NCBI GenBank assembly: GCA_905182995.1
Contig: CAJJDP010000023.1
Span: 223,474 to 287,473 of the forward strand
Direction of reading: 5' to 3'
Origin: Paramecium octaurelia
Taxonomy: Eukaryota > Ciliophora > Oligohymenophorea > Peniculida > Parameciidae
DNA: 64,000 bases
The position numbers and the translations under genes are program-made. Below, in pieces: positions 14,801 to 30,098 of this stretch; positions within the stretch are counted from its first letter, which is position 1, and every line of letters begins with the position of its first letter. Under the pieces are notes generated by a model. The model was not told where the DNA came from. It was given only the letters and a program-made list of their open reading frames with translations, and did no database searches.

Positions 14801-14962
14801 ATGAAACTGGAAAGATATGAAAAATCATATTTTCTATTTGCAATTACGATCTAAGTATATTTTTTTGATGAACTTAAGATGAATGAAAGGTGGGTAAAAC
14901 CCATTCGAACTCAGGAACATGTCACTACATTAGATAAGGATATCATCATTCGAACATACTGA
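14801..14962 (+). CDS. small hypothetical ORF in the divergent spacer
   Basis: A 53-codon frame begins MKLERYEKSYFLFAIT and ends KDIIIRTY before TGA at 14960-14962. It uses better-mixed codons than the A+T-rich surroundings, which is why I list it. In-frame TGA lies shortly upstream, so it may instead be the last exon of a slightly longer gene. No family recognised. It sits between the divergent IP3R-like and LMBR1-like genes; the rest of 14690-15215 is A+T-rich with nothing else that I can support. Confidence 0.3.
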
Positions 14963-15215
14963 GGTCAATTGAATATTATAATCCATATTTTATAATTAAT
15001 AATTTAATTTATATATGGACAGGAGATATGTTATATTCTTTTCACGACAATGAAAAGTAAACAGAGAACTATTTTGTGAATTTAGAGTAATGATGTATTT
15101 TGATTCCACAAAAAACAAATAAATATAATAATAATATATATAAATTACACCCCGAAAGGTGAAACAACCTAAAAGAATTAAATTATATATCAATACTTTT
15201 ATTATTTTATAATAA

Positions 15216-16944
15216 ATGTTTGCATTAAGTATGATAGAAGGATTACTATTACTGATATACGTAGGAATATTAGTACATGAATACTCGCAGTAACAAGTAC
15301 CCTTTTATGTTAAACTATTAACTTATATATCATGGGTATTATCATTTGGGATTGTTTTTATAATTCCTCATGATATCTATTATACCTTAAACGATAATGG
15401 GGAGGGATATGATTATGCCGTGATAATTTGGAAGTGGATCTATTGGGGTAATTTTGTGTTGAGTTGGTGAGATAAATATATATAAATGGTTTTAGGTTAA
15501 TTTTACCAATATGTTAGGAATACGAAGATGCTGGAGAAATTACATTTAAGGAGAAGTTGATAAGATCTTGTAAAAACAATCTAATCGCCTATGCATATTT
15601 GATAGTCTTGGGATTAATTTTTATAGGGTATTTGGCAATATTCAATAAATTGGATTTTGATTCAATTTTGAAATTGTTAGTTGCATTGGCTTACGGATTG
15701 TATAAGTAGTTTTTAATAAAAGTGGCATCCTCTTGGTAGTTATTTTGTTGGGACATGGTTTAGTTGCAATACCACGTGCATATTGGAGAAAATCATAATA
15801 TGAGAAGTGTTTGAGAGGACTGTATTTGGAAGCAGCTTAAATAAATCATGCCATATAAGAATTATATGATCAATTGATAAATTTGACTATTGAGGTGATT
15901 TAATACAAGAACACAAATCCAGATTAAACATGTACATATTGCATTTGAATCAAGTCCATCTGTTGAAAAATGGTTAGATTCCTTATGAAATCATAGAGGA
16001 AGCACAATATAAGTACAAGGAGAGGAGTAGGAAGTTGGAACCATGGCCAGAAGTCAATAAGAGAGTAAAGAAGAAAGTATCTGAATATAAGAGAGCCAAA
16101 ACCAAATGGGAACATGTATGTTCTGAGTGTTTTCTTTTGGAAGACATGATAGATAATGAATTTAGTGTCCATTATAAGATTAGATCAACTTTAAGGTATG
16201 AGAGATCTGGATTTATGGGTCATTATTTGGATATGTTTTAATGGTTATGGTACACAAAAATAAAGAAGGCTTATTTATTATCTTTGAGTGTGATATTTTG
16301 GATTTTATCAAGCATCGTCATATTATCTGAGATCTCTTGTTTTACTTAATTTGATGTGAATATTCTGAGGAGAATGATAAATATGAATGGATTCTTCTAA
16401 ATTTAGATATCTATATTGATACCTTTGATGTACATATCATTTTGTGCATTTTATGGGTTGTTCCATATCAACTTTGCAGGTATGTATGCATTTTATAATC
16501 ATTAATAAACTGATGCTCCAAGTTTATTGTTCGGATCAATGTAAGAATATCATTTTAATGGTTAGCAATTTTTCAAGAGTGTCATTTCCACTTACTTTTA
16601 ATTTTTTGTAGATGATATAGATATCAGGCACTCCTTTTGAGGATGTCATAGGGAATATGGACACAAGTTCAGTGTTGGGGATGTCATTTTCTTATTCTTT
16701 GCCTATATTGTTGATATTGGCATCAGTTTTCAATTTTTTTGAAGTTTATGACAAAATTCTTTAAGGGATAGGGTTACCTTAGTTGAAGTTTTCGTAGGTT
16801 CAATTCAGTAGTCAGGAAGGGGAGAGATTGATGTGTAGAGCGAGAGTTAAGAGGGAAAGAGATATATTGAATAAAGTTGGTATAAATTTTTCGGATCAAT
16901 GCGAAATGCGGGAATTGGATTGCTAAATGATTTAAATTGTCTGA
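15216..16944 (+). CDS. LMBR1-domain multi-pass membrane protein
   Basis: Starts MFALSMIEGLLLLIYVGILV and ends RELDCQMIQIV before TGA at 16942-16944. After removing introns (29 nt ending near 15494, 23 nt near 15700-15722, 23 nt near 15930-15952, 25-26 nt near 16542) one frame of about 540 codons remains. The stretch GILLVVILLGHGLVAIPRAY followed by WRKS is the hallmark of LMBR1/LMBD2 proteins; the family are nine-helix membrane proteins, some acting as receptors or cofactors of transport. A charged cytoplasmic coiled region (residues ~190-320) separates two membrane halves, as usual. The stop is only 9 bp before the start of the next gene. Confidence 0.88.
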
Positions 16945-16953
16945 TATTTATTT

Positions 16954-18164
<1,211 letters not shown>

Positions 18165-18202
18165 TAATTAATTTATATATAAATAGATAAATTCAAATTA
18201 AT

Positions 18203-18828
18203 TCAAATTTCTTAGGCTGCGTTCCCATGAACCTTTTATAACATTTAAAGTCTCTCTTTCAATTATTATTGTTCACGATATTGTTGTTCATATATTTCTT
18301 TAACATACCTGATCTGCTCTACTTACTCTTTTATTAATGCTTAATTTTTGGTCAGATGTTCTAAGAATATAGCATTTAAACTTTCCTCTATTGTCTTATC
18401 ATCTATTAGGATTTCTCTGACTATAAAATAAAACTAAATCTTATACAATCTTAATTTTCTATATCGTGTAGTAGTTGTTTGAATTTTTATATTTTTATTG
18501 TATTTTGTACCTTTTGTTTTAATTAACTTTGCAAATCACCTAGAATTGCAAATTCATCTTTCTGCCTTTACTTTAACTCTTGCAATTTATGTTGTAATTA
18601 TTACAGATCTTCTTTCTCTTAATTTTTTTCTAATTTTTAAAACTCAACTTTATTTTTTAATTGCTAATCAACCGCCATTTAAATTTGCCTTAGTTTCCTT
18701 AGGATTTCCTCACCCTAGGGAGTGCGTAACAACCCACATTCATCCTTGAGATATTCAATAATTATTTTCTCTTGATAATGAATATATGATTTATCAATTC
18801 TTTGCTCAATTGGTAGTTGAAGAGCCAT
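18203..18828 (-). CDS. small coiled-coil protein
   Basis: Starts MALQLPIEQRIDKSYIHYQE and ends QKVHGNAAQEI before TGA (complement of 18203-18205); about 195 codons after removal of a 26-nt intron (GTATAAGATT...TATAG). Most of the protein is Glu/Lys/Gln-rich heptad-like helix with no catalytic motif. No family recognised. It lies 34 bp after the stop of the SNF1-like kinase on the same strand and converges with GCN5 at only 38 bp. Confidence 0.7.
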
Positions 18829-18862
18829 TTATTTTATTTTTAATATTTTGAACACACAATTA

Positions 18863-20523
<1,661 letters not shown>

Positions 20524-20695
20524 TATTTTAATTATATACTTAATTTATTATTTTCAACTTGGATATCATAATTAAAGATAATTGTAATAAATAATTAGTT
20601 TTATTTACTCTTTGTAATTATCGTTATTTCAGGATCTAAATTTCTATTATTCTCCAATTTGTTACTCCAAATAAAATAGTGTATTATTTAATTAG

Positions 20696-21610
20696 ATGAT
20701 TAATTATCATATAAACACACTAAGAGGAATAGCGACAGACTATACGCCAGTTTTGTTTGAAGATTTATTCTTTGATAAGAGTCATTTGAGTACTAATAAA
20801 ATGGGTGCTATAAGTCTTTAGAATCTTGAATAATTAAGAGCTGATCCAAAGTCAATTATGGAAAATTTGGTGATTAATGATGTGAATCAATTAGTGCATG
20901 AGTTGTCAAACATGCCATAATGTCTAATATGCACATCATGTAATGATTTTGATAAATTGAATCGATTACTTTAATATTGTTAGCACATTGATATAGCCAT
21001 TGGATATCAACACAACATCTCAAAATAATTGAATAATCTGCCTCTGTATTCAGTTGATAACCTAATCAAGAAATTAGAAATGGAAATAACGATGGGAACC
21101 AACAATCTGAAACCAGCATTCATAGGCATCATCAACTTTGAAGAAATAGATTTCAACAATCAAATTTGGATTAATATCATGGAGAGTTATATTTAATGTT
21201 CTGAGAATTGTGGAATACCAATTGTGGTTGATCATAATCATAGATTGGAATTCAAAGAGATTCAGCAAAAATATAATTTAAGAAAAGCCAAATTCATCAT
21301 TCTAAATCCATACGTAGAGGTCAAAATTACAAAATAAAACTATTGTATCAAAAGAGAAATCAATATTGAGTCGGTTGATTTAAAATAGAAGATTGTGTTC
21401 AATAAAAACGAAGTGGATTATGAGTTGTTTACCTTATTGCCTGTATATTTCACGGTTGGGATTAAGTATAAAACACATTTGAAAATGTTTGGAGGTAATG
21501 GGTTTGAGATTGTGAAATCAGAGACACAGGAATTGTTCGATCTATTGAAGTGGTCTAGTTAGGTTATCAAAATAGTGGAAATCAAGATGTGGAAATGTCC
21601 TATGTAATGA
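20696..21610 (+). CDS. phosphotriesterase-family-like protein, probably inactive
   Basis: Single exon of about 304 codons from MINYHINTLRGIATDYTP to TGA at 21608-21610. The centre reads PAFIGIINFEEIDFNNQI and then CSENCGIPIVVDHNH, which has the layout of phosphotriesterase-related TIM-barrel hydrolases (a G-I-I-G-E-I-G strand followed by TG-x-P-I-x-x-H). The N-terminal HxH metal-binding motif of the family is not visible, and the metal-bridging lysine region is not recognisable, so it may have lost hydrolase activity. The assignment is from pattern memory and needs a profile search. It is divergent from the SNF1-like kinase with 172 bp between starts. Confidence 0.6.
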
Positions 21611-21764
21611 AATTGAATTAAAGAGTAGCTGTCAAAAAGAATAAGGAGAGAATGAGGAGAGGTTTAAGAAGATGGGAAAAGAGTTCTGTAGCATGAAATG
21701 TTTGAGACAAGGATTGAATTGATTCATTAAATAAATTATTAGTCGTTAAATTTTAAATTATATA

Positions 21765-22738
21765 ATGGATCAGAAGACTGAAAAGGCACTACTCGAATAA
21801 TAGAATGAATTACTGGAGTTATAGTTATAAGAATTAAGAGAGAGAGAGGATGGATACAAAATGTTTAATGAAACAATTCTAAATGCCTATAATTCAATGC
21901 AAAATGATGTTAACAAATAGAATGTAAAGTTAAAGTCCTATGCTTGTAGAGTTTAGTGTATAAATAGTTATAGCAGACTTTGGAATAATACTCATAGGAG
22001 TTGATAGAATCTAAAAATAGGAACACTACAGTTCTAACTTAACTGGAAAAGGAGAATCGATACTTAAAAAACTATTTAGAATAGTTAGAACTCAAGATCT
22101 AAGAATAAACTTAAGTATAGGAAAATGAACTTTCTGATTTGGAATAACAATTTGAGGCTCTGCAATAACAGTAAGAAAGCACTATTGTTGTTAAGCCTAA
22201 GAAAAAGAAAACACAATAAGATAAAGAAAATAATAAACCTGAATAAGGAGGTGGAGGATGCATTGTGTCTCTTAAACCTAAAAATGATGATATTAAAAAG
22301 AAGGAGTTGTCCATCAGCAATGTGTTAAATTGTAGGGATTCCAATGTGATGGAGATCTCTCATTTAGATTGGTTGGATTCAAATTCTCCCACTGGTTTGT
22401 TTAAACAGTTTCAACTACATCAAAGAGGAAGGGATCGCTCTGATCATTCTTAAAGGATGCAACAACCTCAATTATCTAAGAGAATCTTCAGGGATTAGGG
22501 AAGGAGTGAGGATTCTGTGAGTCCTCAATGTATGAGGAATCTGACTCCCAAAAATAATTATATTACTCCAGAGTCGAAATAGTTAAAATATGATTAGCAG
22601 TAGGGTTTGATAAACAAGGCTGAACCCAATCCATAAAAAGCAGAGAAGAGATCTTTGGCTGAATTTACTAAACAAATTAATTCTGTTAGATCAACTGAGA
22701 ACTTCCAAATGATGCTCAGATAGAGTTCTATGGTGTGA
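21765..22738 (+). CDS. coiled-coil protein of unknown function
   Basis: About 316 codons: MDQKTEKALLEQQNELLELQ to TGA at 22736-22738, with one 23-nt intron (GTTTAGTG...TATAG near 21949-21971). The first half is a Gln/Glu-rich coiled coil; the second half is low-complexity with basic and Ser/Pro stretches (KPKKKKTQ, then a GGGG run). Nothing catalytic is visible. Dense TAA/TAG Gln codons in the helix make it invisible to a standard-code reading. Confidence 0.75.
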
Positions 22739-22852
22739 TTTAACTTTTATTTTTCATTCATTACAACCTAATTCAATCACTGAAATACATTAACATAAAA
22801 CTTATCGAGTTTTATTTATTTTTATTTGATATTAAATTAATACATCTGTTAT

Positions 22853-23393
22853 ATGCATGAATATTGGAATTGTTAGGGATTTCAAGATAGGAATCCTAGT
22901 AGCTTTGATTAACAAGGGAATCAGTTTATTTAGCTAATTATAACAAACCTATCGCTTGTTTTAGATCATTTCAATGAACAAAGGTTTTTGAATGTACTTC
23001 CCCCTCTTGCTGAAATAACTGTGAGAAGCTTGTAATCAATATGGAATTTACATTATATTTAGCCATTACGAAGCGAGAAAGTTGGCATAAAGTTCAGATG
23101 AACTATAAGAATATATTACTCAATATATGGTAGTTAATGGAACAGCAGTAAAGCTTAATGATGCATTCCAATAACAGGAAAAAAAGAGATCTGCATAACT
23201 TTTGCTGTAGATCGTAGACATGGCTAAGGGAACCATCAGTGAATGGCAAAGTTTCCGTCATCAGCAAATCGATACGAATATATTTTAAGAGAAAGGTATA
23301 TTGATTATTTAAGAGATTTTAGTCGATTTGTTGTGTCGCAATTTCTAATTAGAATAGCACGAAAATTGTTGCAATGCATGCTAACTTATTTGA
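22853..23393 (+). CDS. short helical protein, possibly tethering-complex related
   Basis: About 160 codons: MHEYWNCQGFQDRNPSSFDQ ... NACQLI before TGA at 23391-23393. Introns of 31 nt (GTAATCAATATGG...TTTAG) and 27 nt (GTATATTGATT...TTTTAG) restore one frame. The central part, LVLDHFNEQRFLNVLPPLAE then NDAFQQQEKKRSAQLLLQIV, is an alpha-helical pattern reminiscent of N-terminal regions of exocyst-type subunits such as Sec10, but it stops far short of such proteins. I do not recognise it with confidence. Confidence 0.6.
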
Positions 23394-23460
23394 TATTTAT
23401 TTTATACAAAAATTTTTAAATCTATGGTATATATGTATGTTTATTATCACCAAGAGCAAA

Positions 23461-25067
23461 ATGAGTAGACCAGCATCTTGCAAAAGTAGAAAGAGCGAAG
23501 TCGACGAGTCCCTTTTCGGTATAAAATTAGTCCAAATTACCTTATAGGAAGCAATAAAAGAAATGATGCTAAAACTGCTAAAGTAGTTTAGAGTGTTAGG
23601 AAGGGAGACACTTCAAATCCAGATGTTGTATTAATAGGAGAAGCAGAATTATAGAGAATGAAAGTTTGTTTCATTTTAAACTTTAGAATAATGCTATTGT
23701 AACAACCAAGGATGAACAATTGTATTAGAAGAAACTCTTAGAGGAACAAAAGGAAAAGCAAATGACAGCTGCTAAGGCTAAGAAATAAAAAATGATCCAA
23801 CTGGAAGAAGAAAAAAAGAAACAAATTCCTTTGACTGCACAACAATAGGAAGATAAGGTAGTCAAAGACAGTCTCAATGCAAGGGTATCGATCTATCTTT
23901 GAATCTAGGCTGCTGAAATTTTGAATGAACAGTTAGATGATGTTAAAGAGATGAACAAGATGGTAATGTATGCCAAATGTGTTACAATCAGAGACAAATA
24001 ACTATAAGAAAAACAATAATTGAAAGAAGAATTCAAAAATTAAGAGAAACGAAAAGATCTTATGATGGAAATTGAAAGGCTTAAATCAGTTAAATATTAT
24101 GAAGAAAAAGATGTCTAACATAAATCAGAATTGAAATAAGGTCATGGCATTATTGTAGAACAAATTAAAGAGAGAGAGTTGATTAGACTCAAGGAAAAAG
24201 AGGAATAGGAGAGAGAAGGCTAAGTTATGATTAAACAAATTAAATAAGTTCAAATTGAAGATCAACAAAAAAATCTATAAAGAAAACATATGTAGAAGAA
24301 ATTACAGGATGAAATCTTAGAAGCCAACTCAAAAGCCATTGTTGTAAAAGAAAAGAGAAGATTGGAAGAGAAGGAAGAAGAAGAAAAGATTGCAAAATAC
24401 AATCTAGAAAAGGCATAGAAAGACGCAGAAATCGTAGAAGAATAGAGGAGAATCAAGGAAGAAAAAGAAAGAGATGTTTAAAGATTAAGAGAAATGCAAG
24501 AGAAAGCCTAAGATAGATAGGCTGAATTGGATTTGTTAAGAGCCAAAAGAGCCATGGAATAAAATGAGAGAGCTGCCAGAGAAAAAGAAAGAAAAGAAGC
24601 AGAACTCAGATAAAAATTAAACTCTGAATTGTATTAAGCAAGAAAAGTTCAATAGAATGAAAAATAAGAAAAGTTAGAAGAATAAGTACTTAAACACATT
24701 ATTCTATCAAGGCTAGACTTGAAAGGGATGAATTCCAAAGGGTTATTCAAAAGTAAAAGCAAGAGCGTGAAAATGAACTTAGATTATAGTAAGAGAAAGA
24801 ACATTTGGTTAAAAAACATGCCGAAGAGTTGAGAAAATAGATCTCTATGAATGAAGAAAAAAGAAAGTAAGAAGAAAGAGATAAGTATCTATTTTTCATC
24901 ATTTTGATAGACTTGAAGAAGGAAAAAAGATCAGAGATAAAATGATAAATGAGAAGAAATTATTAGAGAATATTAAGGATTAGAAATTGAAGGGGCTCAA
25001 TGATAATACAATACCCGATAAATATAAGGCTGAATTAGCAAAAAAGAAAATCAATATCCAAATATGA
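23461..25067 (+). CDS. CFAP45: cilia- and flagella-associated protein 45-like (microtubule inner protein)
   Basis: Starts MSRPASCKSRKSEVDESLFG and ends LAKKKINIQI before TGA at 25065-25067; about 490 codons over six exons with introns of 23-29 nt. Almost the entire protein is a charged coiled coil. The block AKCVTIRDKQLQEKQQLKEE and the preceding I-G-E-A-E-L-Q-R-M-K segment are the conserved signature of CFAP45 (CCDC19), a filamentous protein lining the inside of doublet microtubules in motile cilia. It fits a ciliated protist. It converges on the next gene with 57 bp between stops. Confidence 0.85.
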
Positions 25068-25124
25068 TTCATCACAGATACACATAAAGACTATATATTA
25101 ATCCATTAATATATTTATTTTAAA

Positions 25125-25925
25125 TCAATTGATTTTGAATGATTTGTGTATTGTTAAGGCTTTAGCAAAATCGGTTCCATCCAGTTCTGCTATTTTTTAT
25201 TTGATCTATTCCTACTTAAGTCTCTATTTGAAAATGGCATTATAATTAGTTTTGTACGCACTAGATATGTTAGGTCAAATTAATTACTTGATATCTGTTC
25301 CTGCCTTATCTACTCTGATAGGGTTTGAAAGTTTCCAGTCTGGCTTGTATTCATATTTTACTCTAAATAATGATGATAAAATAACTTCATTTCTGTTTTT
25401 GGCACTAATTATGCTTTAAATCTGCTGAAGAGAGCTCTTAAACAATTCAAAACTAATTCTTAAAACTCTAATTCATCATTCATCTCAATCCAATTATCTA
25501 AAAACAATTTAGCTAAGTCATTCAATGGTTAGGCAAATTCAAGTTCTGAGCATTTCTTGAATTTGAACACATTATTTTATGGCTTCAATAATTTTTGTAA
25601 GTATCCGAATTCTGTGCCATAAGTTGTAGAAGTTTAATTTTTCCTATGCATTTCTTCTGCTTTCTTAAAACTGTTAAATAATCATTCAAAATTATTACTC
25701 TAACTCCTATTGATCAGTAAGTTCTTGTAATTGTACTGTGGGAGGCTTAGCTCTATTATAAAATGAGAAATTAAACCTAAATAGTTTTCTTCCTTTATGT
25801 TTATAAATCGCACCAATCAATTAAAGTCCCCTGGCTTCCTTTTCACTTGCTATATATATCCAATCTCTATAGTAATTCAAGTATTCAGGTTTGATGATAT
25901 TTGTTAGAATTGCAAACGGTTCCAT
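25125..25925 (-). CDS. unknown soluble protein
   Basis: About 235 codons: MEPFAILTNIIKPEYLNYYR to HKSFKIN before TGA (complement of 25125-25127). Three introns were needed: about 34 nt (GTTAGAGTAATAA...AACAG), 23 nt (GTTATTTTATC...TTTAG) and 27 nt (GTAATTAATTTG...TCTAG). The protein is mixed alpha/beta in character with conserved-looking aromatic residues (WIYIASEKE, FRFNFSFYNR, YEYKPDWKL) but matches no family I know. Its neighbour across a 57-bp convergent gap is CFAP45; a ciliary role is possible but not shown. Confidence 0.7.
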
Positions 25926-26137
25926 TCTGAATGTTGTATAAATATTAAATAATTAATTATTATTACTTCACTCGAATGATATATTTATATTTTGATTCCC
26001 ATGAAATAACTTTTTTAATTGAATGATCCACTCTAAAAACTTTTATAAATTCATTTTTTTAAGAACAGCATAATCAGAATTGTGATAAAGTAATAAAAAT
26101 TGTTTTATAATAAAAATACATTCTCAAAATACATAAG

Positions 26138-26759
26138 TCATTATTGGAAAAAGAAATCATGAGGCAATCCTTTAGTATTTGTAATAAATGTAATTTTTGG
26201 TTTAGTCCTTTGAGTTTTTTGGGCTGGTTCTTTATTTACTGATAGCATTTCTTTTAATTCCATTGTATTTAAGAGTAACAAATCTAAAATATTTTCATCG
26301 TATATTTATTCGTTCTTAAATTGAGATTAGGTTTTTATGGTTTAATTTTTACTTTCTAGTTAGCAATTATTAATGTTATTAATTTGTTTGCTTAAATCAA
26401 AAAGATTAATCTTCTTAGATCTTGCACTTTTAATTTAAGTAAATTTGCCAATTTTAGTGCCATTCTATCAAATATTAGACATTTATTACATTTAATTAAA
26501 AAGGCTCAAAATCCAGGGATCCATGTTTATGATGACTTAATTTTAATTTTGTGAGATTTTTGCTTGTTACATTTTGATCAATAGTTTTCCTTGTTGAAAT
26601 TAAAGGAGTTCTTTTGGCTTGTTCCGTTATTTTCAATAACTTGATGTTATCTGAATTTTATCTACAATGCTGTATAGGCAATGATTGAACTTGATTCGTT
26701 AATATATCATGAATTTTTTAACGGTTTAAAAATCCTGGCTTCTCTTTGATAGAGGTCAT
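26138..26759 (-). CDS. basic, low-complexity hypothetical protein
   Basis: About 198 codons: MTSIKEKPGFLNRQKIHDIL to GLPHDFFFQQ before TGA (complement of 26138-26140), with one 25-nt intron (GTAATAAATG...TGATAG). Lys/Asn/Gln-rich, no membrane segment or catalytic motif. No family recognised. The spacer 25926-26137 is A+T-rich without a supportable gene. Confidence 0.6.
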
Positions 26760-27140
26760 AAGTCAAATAAAAATTAAATTATCAACTTAAAATACATTTA
26801 TCAAAATATAAAGAATTAATTGATATACAATCAATATTTGATTAAATTATTGATATATAAGACATTTATTTATAAAATAAATATTTATTTCAATAAAATA
26901 TAGCTAAGGGTGTGAGGTTGTTCAATTTATATACTTGAATCCAATTATATGGTAAAAGACAGAAATTATAATCATATTAAATAAAATGTAACAATTAAAA
27001 ATAAAATAAAATTTTATTTCTAAACTTTAAATGGAGAGCATAATTTCATACTCCTAGAAGTGACCTGAAAGAAATCTAAGACAAAATAGCATAATTTGTA
27101 AGATTCAAAGAATAATAAGTAGAATAAAAAAATATACATA
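26760..27140. other. intergenic, no supportable gene
   Basis: Very A+T-rich. A weak open frame from 27031 (MESIISYSQK) may be an upstream exon of the next gene, but I could not find a splice that joins it in frame. Nothing else seen. Confidence 0.5.
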
Positions 27141-27629
27141 ATGATCAACAAATTAATATCTAACATTTATGATAAAGAGATATCAAAACTTCTTTATAAA
27201 TAGTAGCAGATGATTAAGATATGTTACAATTTGAAAGATATTGTCAATATGATTTTTTAATATGAAGAATTGGAAGCCCTTGAAATTTTTTATAAAAGAG
27301 CAAGTCTCCATAATTAGGTCTTTAGTGGTGCCTCTACTTATAATAATATGTATTTTTATTTGAAGAGTGGAGACGTTGAGCTTTTTTTTTTCAGAAAAGT
27401 ACCACTCCTACTAAGAAAAATATTATTTTTAAATGAACAAATGGCAAAGAATGTTTAGAAGAGACATAGCTCAGCTTGTCTTAAGTAATTAGGGGTTCAT
27501 GGTCATAAGAATGCATTGAATTTATAAAAGGTCACTCCCATCTCAGCGAAATATAATGGAAAATTTCAGTTACAAAATCCTCCCAAAATTGCTATCCCAC
27601 TAATAAATCAAGTTTGTTAATTTAAATGA
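27141..27629 (+). CDS. hypothetical protein
   Basis: Single open frame of 162 codons, MINKLISNIYDKEISKLLYK to PLINQVCQFK, ending at TGA 27627-27629. Lys/Leu-rich N-terminal helices followed by a basic, less structured tail (KRHSSACLKQ). The start is chosen as the first ATG; an upstream exon is possible. No family recognised. Spacer 27630-27861 holds nothing I can support. Confidence 0.5.
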
Positions 27630-27861
27630 TTCTACTTTATCAAAGGTAATATAATTTTGTATATTTTAAAGTATTTAATGTTAATAATTGGTCGACAAGA
27701 GCTGATAATATATTTTCGGAGGAGGTGTCTCAATAATGCTGATACTTATTCATTTATTTTTTTTGGCCATTTATTGATATTATAATCATTATGTTGATTT
27801 CAAATTGTTTTGATGGCAATTTGGATTTCTAATTGAACTGTATTTTACAAATTTAATAATA

Positions 27862-29619
27862 ATGAATCTAAATATTCCTTAACTCAAAGGAAGCTTTGGA
27901 AATATGAAGCCTGTAAATCCTCTCGATCAATTTGCTAAGGAAACAGAGGAGGATTCAAGTGAAATAGATAGGTTATAAAAAAGACTAAATGAATAGTAGT
28001 AGTAAGTGGAAGCATTGATGAAAGTTGTTTCAAATTCACAATAATAAATATATTTATCTCAAGATAGATATAAACACACAGTAGAAAGTGAGCGATTAAA
28101 TAGTTAATTGCTTGACGAAATAAAGCATCTAAAGAAGCAACTTAAATAAATTGAAAGTGGTCCTAGACTACCTCAAGCACCTTTCCTACCTCCATTTTTG
28201 CCTTAATAGTAATATCCCTTCAGTTATCACTAACCATATAATCAAATGGCTATGCCTTACCCAATGCCGAATCAAAATCCTTACTATCAATATTATCCAT
28301 ATCAAAATGTGCCTTTCCAACAACCGTAGAAGGATGACAGAAGTTTTAGTAAAATATTGAAAGGCTTAGCTAAGAAAAAAGAGGACGAACAATTAAAGCA
28401 GATAATGATGTTATTGTTAAAAAACTCATAGAATGATCCAGATAATGAACATCATTAAAAATAGAAATCTAGAAGGAATGTAAAAGCCAAACACAGATCT
28501 TAAGAAGACGCCTCGGAATTTTTGTATAGTAAAAGTTCTAGATATGAAGAGGAATCACGAGAACAGATGTAAAAGAAGACTAATAAGAAAAAGACAATAA
28601 AACCTTAAGAATAATAATAACCATTGCTAAATTAGACTTCAAAACTTAAACTTCAACCTATTAAAGTAAAGCCTACTCCAGAAAGATTAAAATTATTAAG
28701 GAAGAAATTTAAATACTGTGCTTGGATGGTTATGTTTTATAAAAATAAATATTATTTAATATTGGAGAAAAAAGCAATCAAAAGATTTAATGATGAAGTA
28801 GGTCTATACGATGATTAATTTGTAATAAGCTTTTGATTATATTAGTAATACACCAATGCCATAGCAATGTTTGTTAAGGAGGGTCAAAAGATTTCTGTAT
28901 TCAAAAAATCCTGGGTTTTCACAGAAAAAAAAGATGTCCCTACTCGAATAACTAATTTAATCTAAGCAGCAGAAACCTTTGTTAAACAATTAATTATAAT
29001 AACGCAAAACATTAAATTTGATCAAAAACATTTGTCATACATTAAAGGATTCACTACAGATGGAGGTTATTTATTTCCAGCACATTCAGCTTTTGTGTCA
29101 CAGAGATTAAAATTAAATTACAAAAGGAAATTAAAGTATTTTACTACCTTAATTTTAGATTCGCCTCTCCTGAACAATAAAAAATGGCCTTTTTGGAGTA
29201 TGCATATGTATAATTACTTTTATATGAATAAATGTTCTCAATCAGCGGTTGGTAAGATTTGCTTAAGCCATTTGCAGAACCCTTAAAATTACTTGTTTCT
29301 CTTCTATAATATTTGTTTGTAGACAGATTCTAGAATCTGTAAATCCTATCAAAAAATATGAAATTTAATGTACAAAATTGTTTTATTACTAAATCAGGTT
29401 GATTAAGTTCCATACTTGGATTTCACTAAGCGTAATGTGGCTGATGTCAAATAAGCAATAAATCAAAATGATCCCAGATTTTAGGTTACCGATAAATACC
29501 CAATCCTTGGATTGTATGATGAGACTGTGTTGAAACCAGTAATTGAAAATCCTGCGTTTGCAAATCTTTAAAACCATTTTAAAGCTTTTGTTGATTTTAT
29601 ACACTCTAAAACGCAGTGA
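27862..29619 (+). CDS. unknown protein, coiled-coil and Pro/Tyr-rich N-half, folded C-half
   Basis: Starts MNLNIPQLKGSFGNMKPVNP and ends AFVDFIHSKTQ before TGA at 29617-29619; about 550 codons. The N-half has a coiled coil (residues ~35-100), a P/Q/Y-rich stretch (QMAMPYPMPNQNPYYQYYPY) and a basic region. The C-half is a folded helical domain: FVKEGQKISVF, TDGGYLFPAHSAFVSQ, FASPEQQKMAFLEYAYVQ, GWQDLLKPFAEPLKLLVSLL. Introns: 24 nt (GTAATAAGCT...TATTAG), 23 nt (GTATTTTACT...TTTTAG), 28 nt (GTACAAAATTG...ATCAG). No family recognised. Sequence from 28747 on is repeated exactly after the N at 30098. Confidence 0.7.
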
Positions 29620-30097
29620 TATGATACATATAATACTTGACAATTAATTTTATAAAATTATAATCGATGAACATAGGATAAATATATTCTTTCATTTCCT
29701 AATAGGTTATGTTTGTATGGCTGTTAGTGTTCATTACTCCACTTTACATATTTATGGCTAGCATTTTGGCTAAAGGAATTCACATCTTATACAACATGTC
29801 AACCAACAAACAATCATTAATTAGCAATTATTTGGGTGATATAACTTGGCTTTTCCCATTCAAAGTATACCTACTCCATTAATTATCAATAGTAAAATGA
29901 ACAAGAATTCAAATTGATTCATACTTTATTCCTGGCAATATTGATGGCAGTTGCTTCACTTATTGTCCTTGGTGGAGTAATGCTGCTTAACTTAATAGAG
30001 TAGTCTAAAGTGTAGAAAGAAACGAGAGAAAAAAGATAATAAAAGAAAATGAAAGCAGAAAGCAAATGAATAAATTGTGTGTATTTTAATTTGATTG
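28747..30097. repeat. direct repeat, copy 1 (ends at single N, 30098)
   Basis: 1,351 bp identical, as far as I can read, to 30099-31449 (constant offset 1,352). Copy 1 stops exactly at the N and copy 2 starts exactly after it, in the middle of a codon run of the same gene. This is the expected look of two overlapping contig ends joined without merging. Confidence 0.93.
29667..30069 (+). CDS. small two-helix membrane protein
   Basis: About 124 codons: MNIGQIYSFISQQVMFVWLL to KKMKAESK, TGA at 30067-30069. A 28-nt intron (GTATACCTAC...AATAG) follows WLFPFK. Two hydrophobic segments (VMFVWLLVFITPLYIFMASI and LFLAILMAVASLIVLGGVML) and a C-terminal KKMKAESK tail that could be an ER-retrieval-like basic end. 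No family recognised. An exact second copy lies at 31019-31421. Confidence 0.65.
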
Positions 30098-30098
30098 N

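Noticed and set aside
14880..14945. tRNA-like segment with TTCGAA and a small hairpin
   Set aside because: No 5-bp T-stem around TTCGAA on either strand and no acceptor pairing; it fits better as part of a small ORF.
29389..29643. Minus-strand frame (and its copy at 30741-30995)
   Set aside because: Antisense shadow of well-supported plus-strand exons with splice sites.
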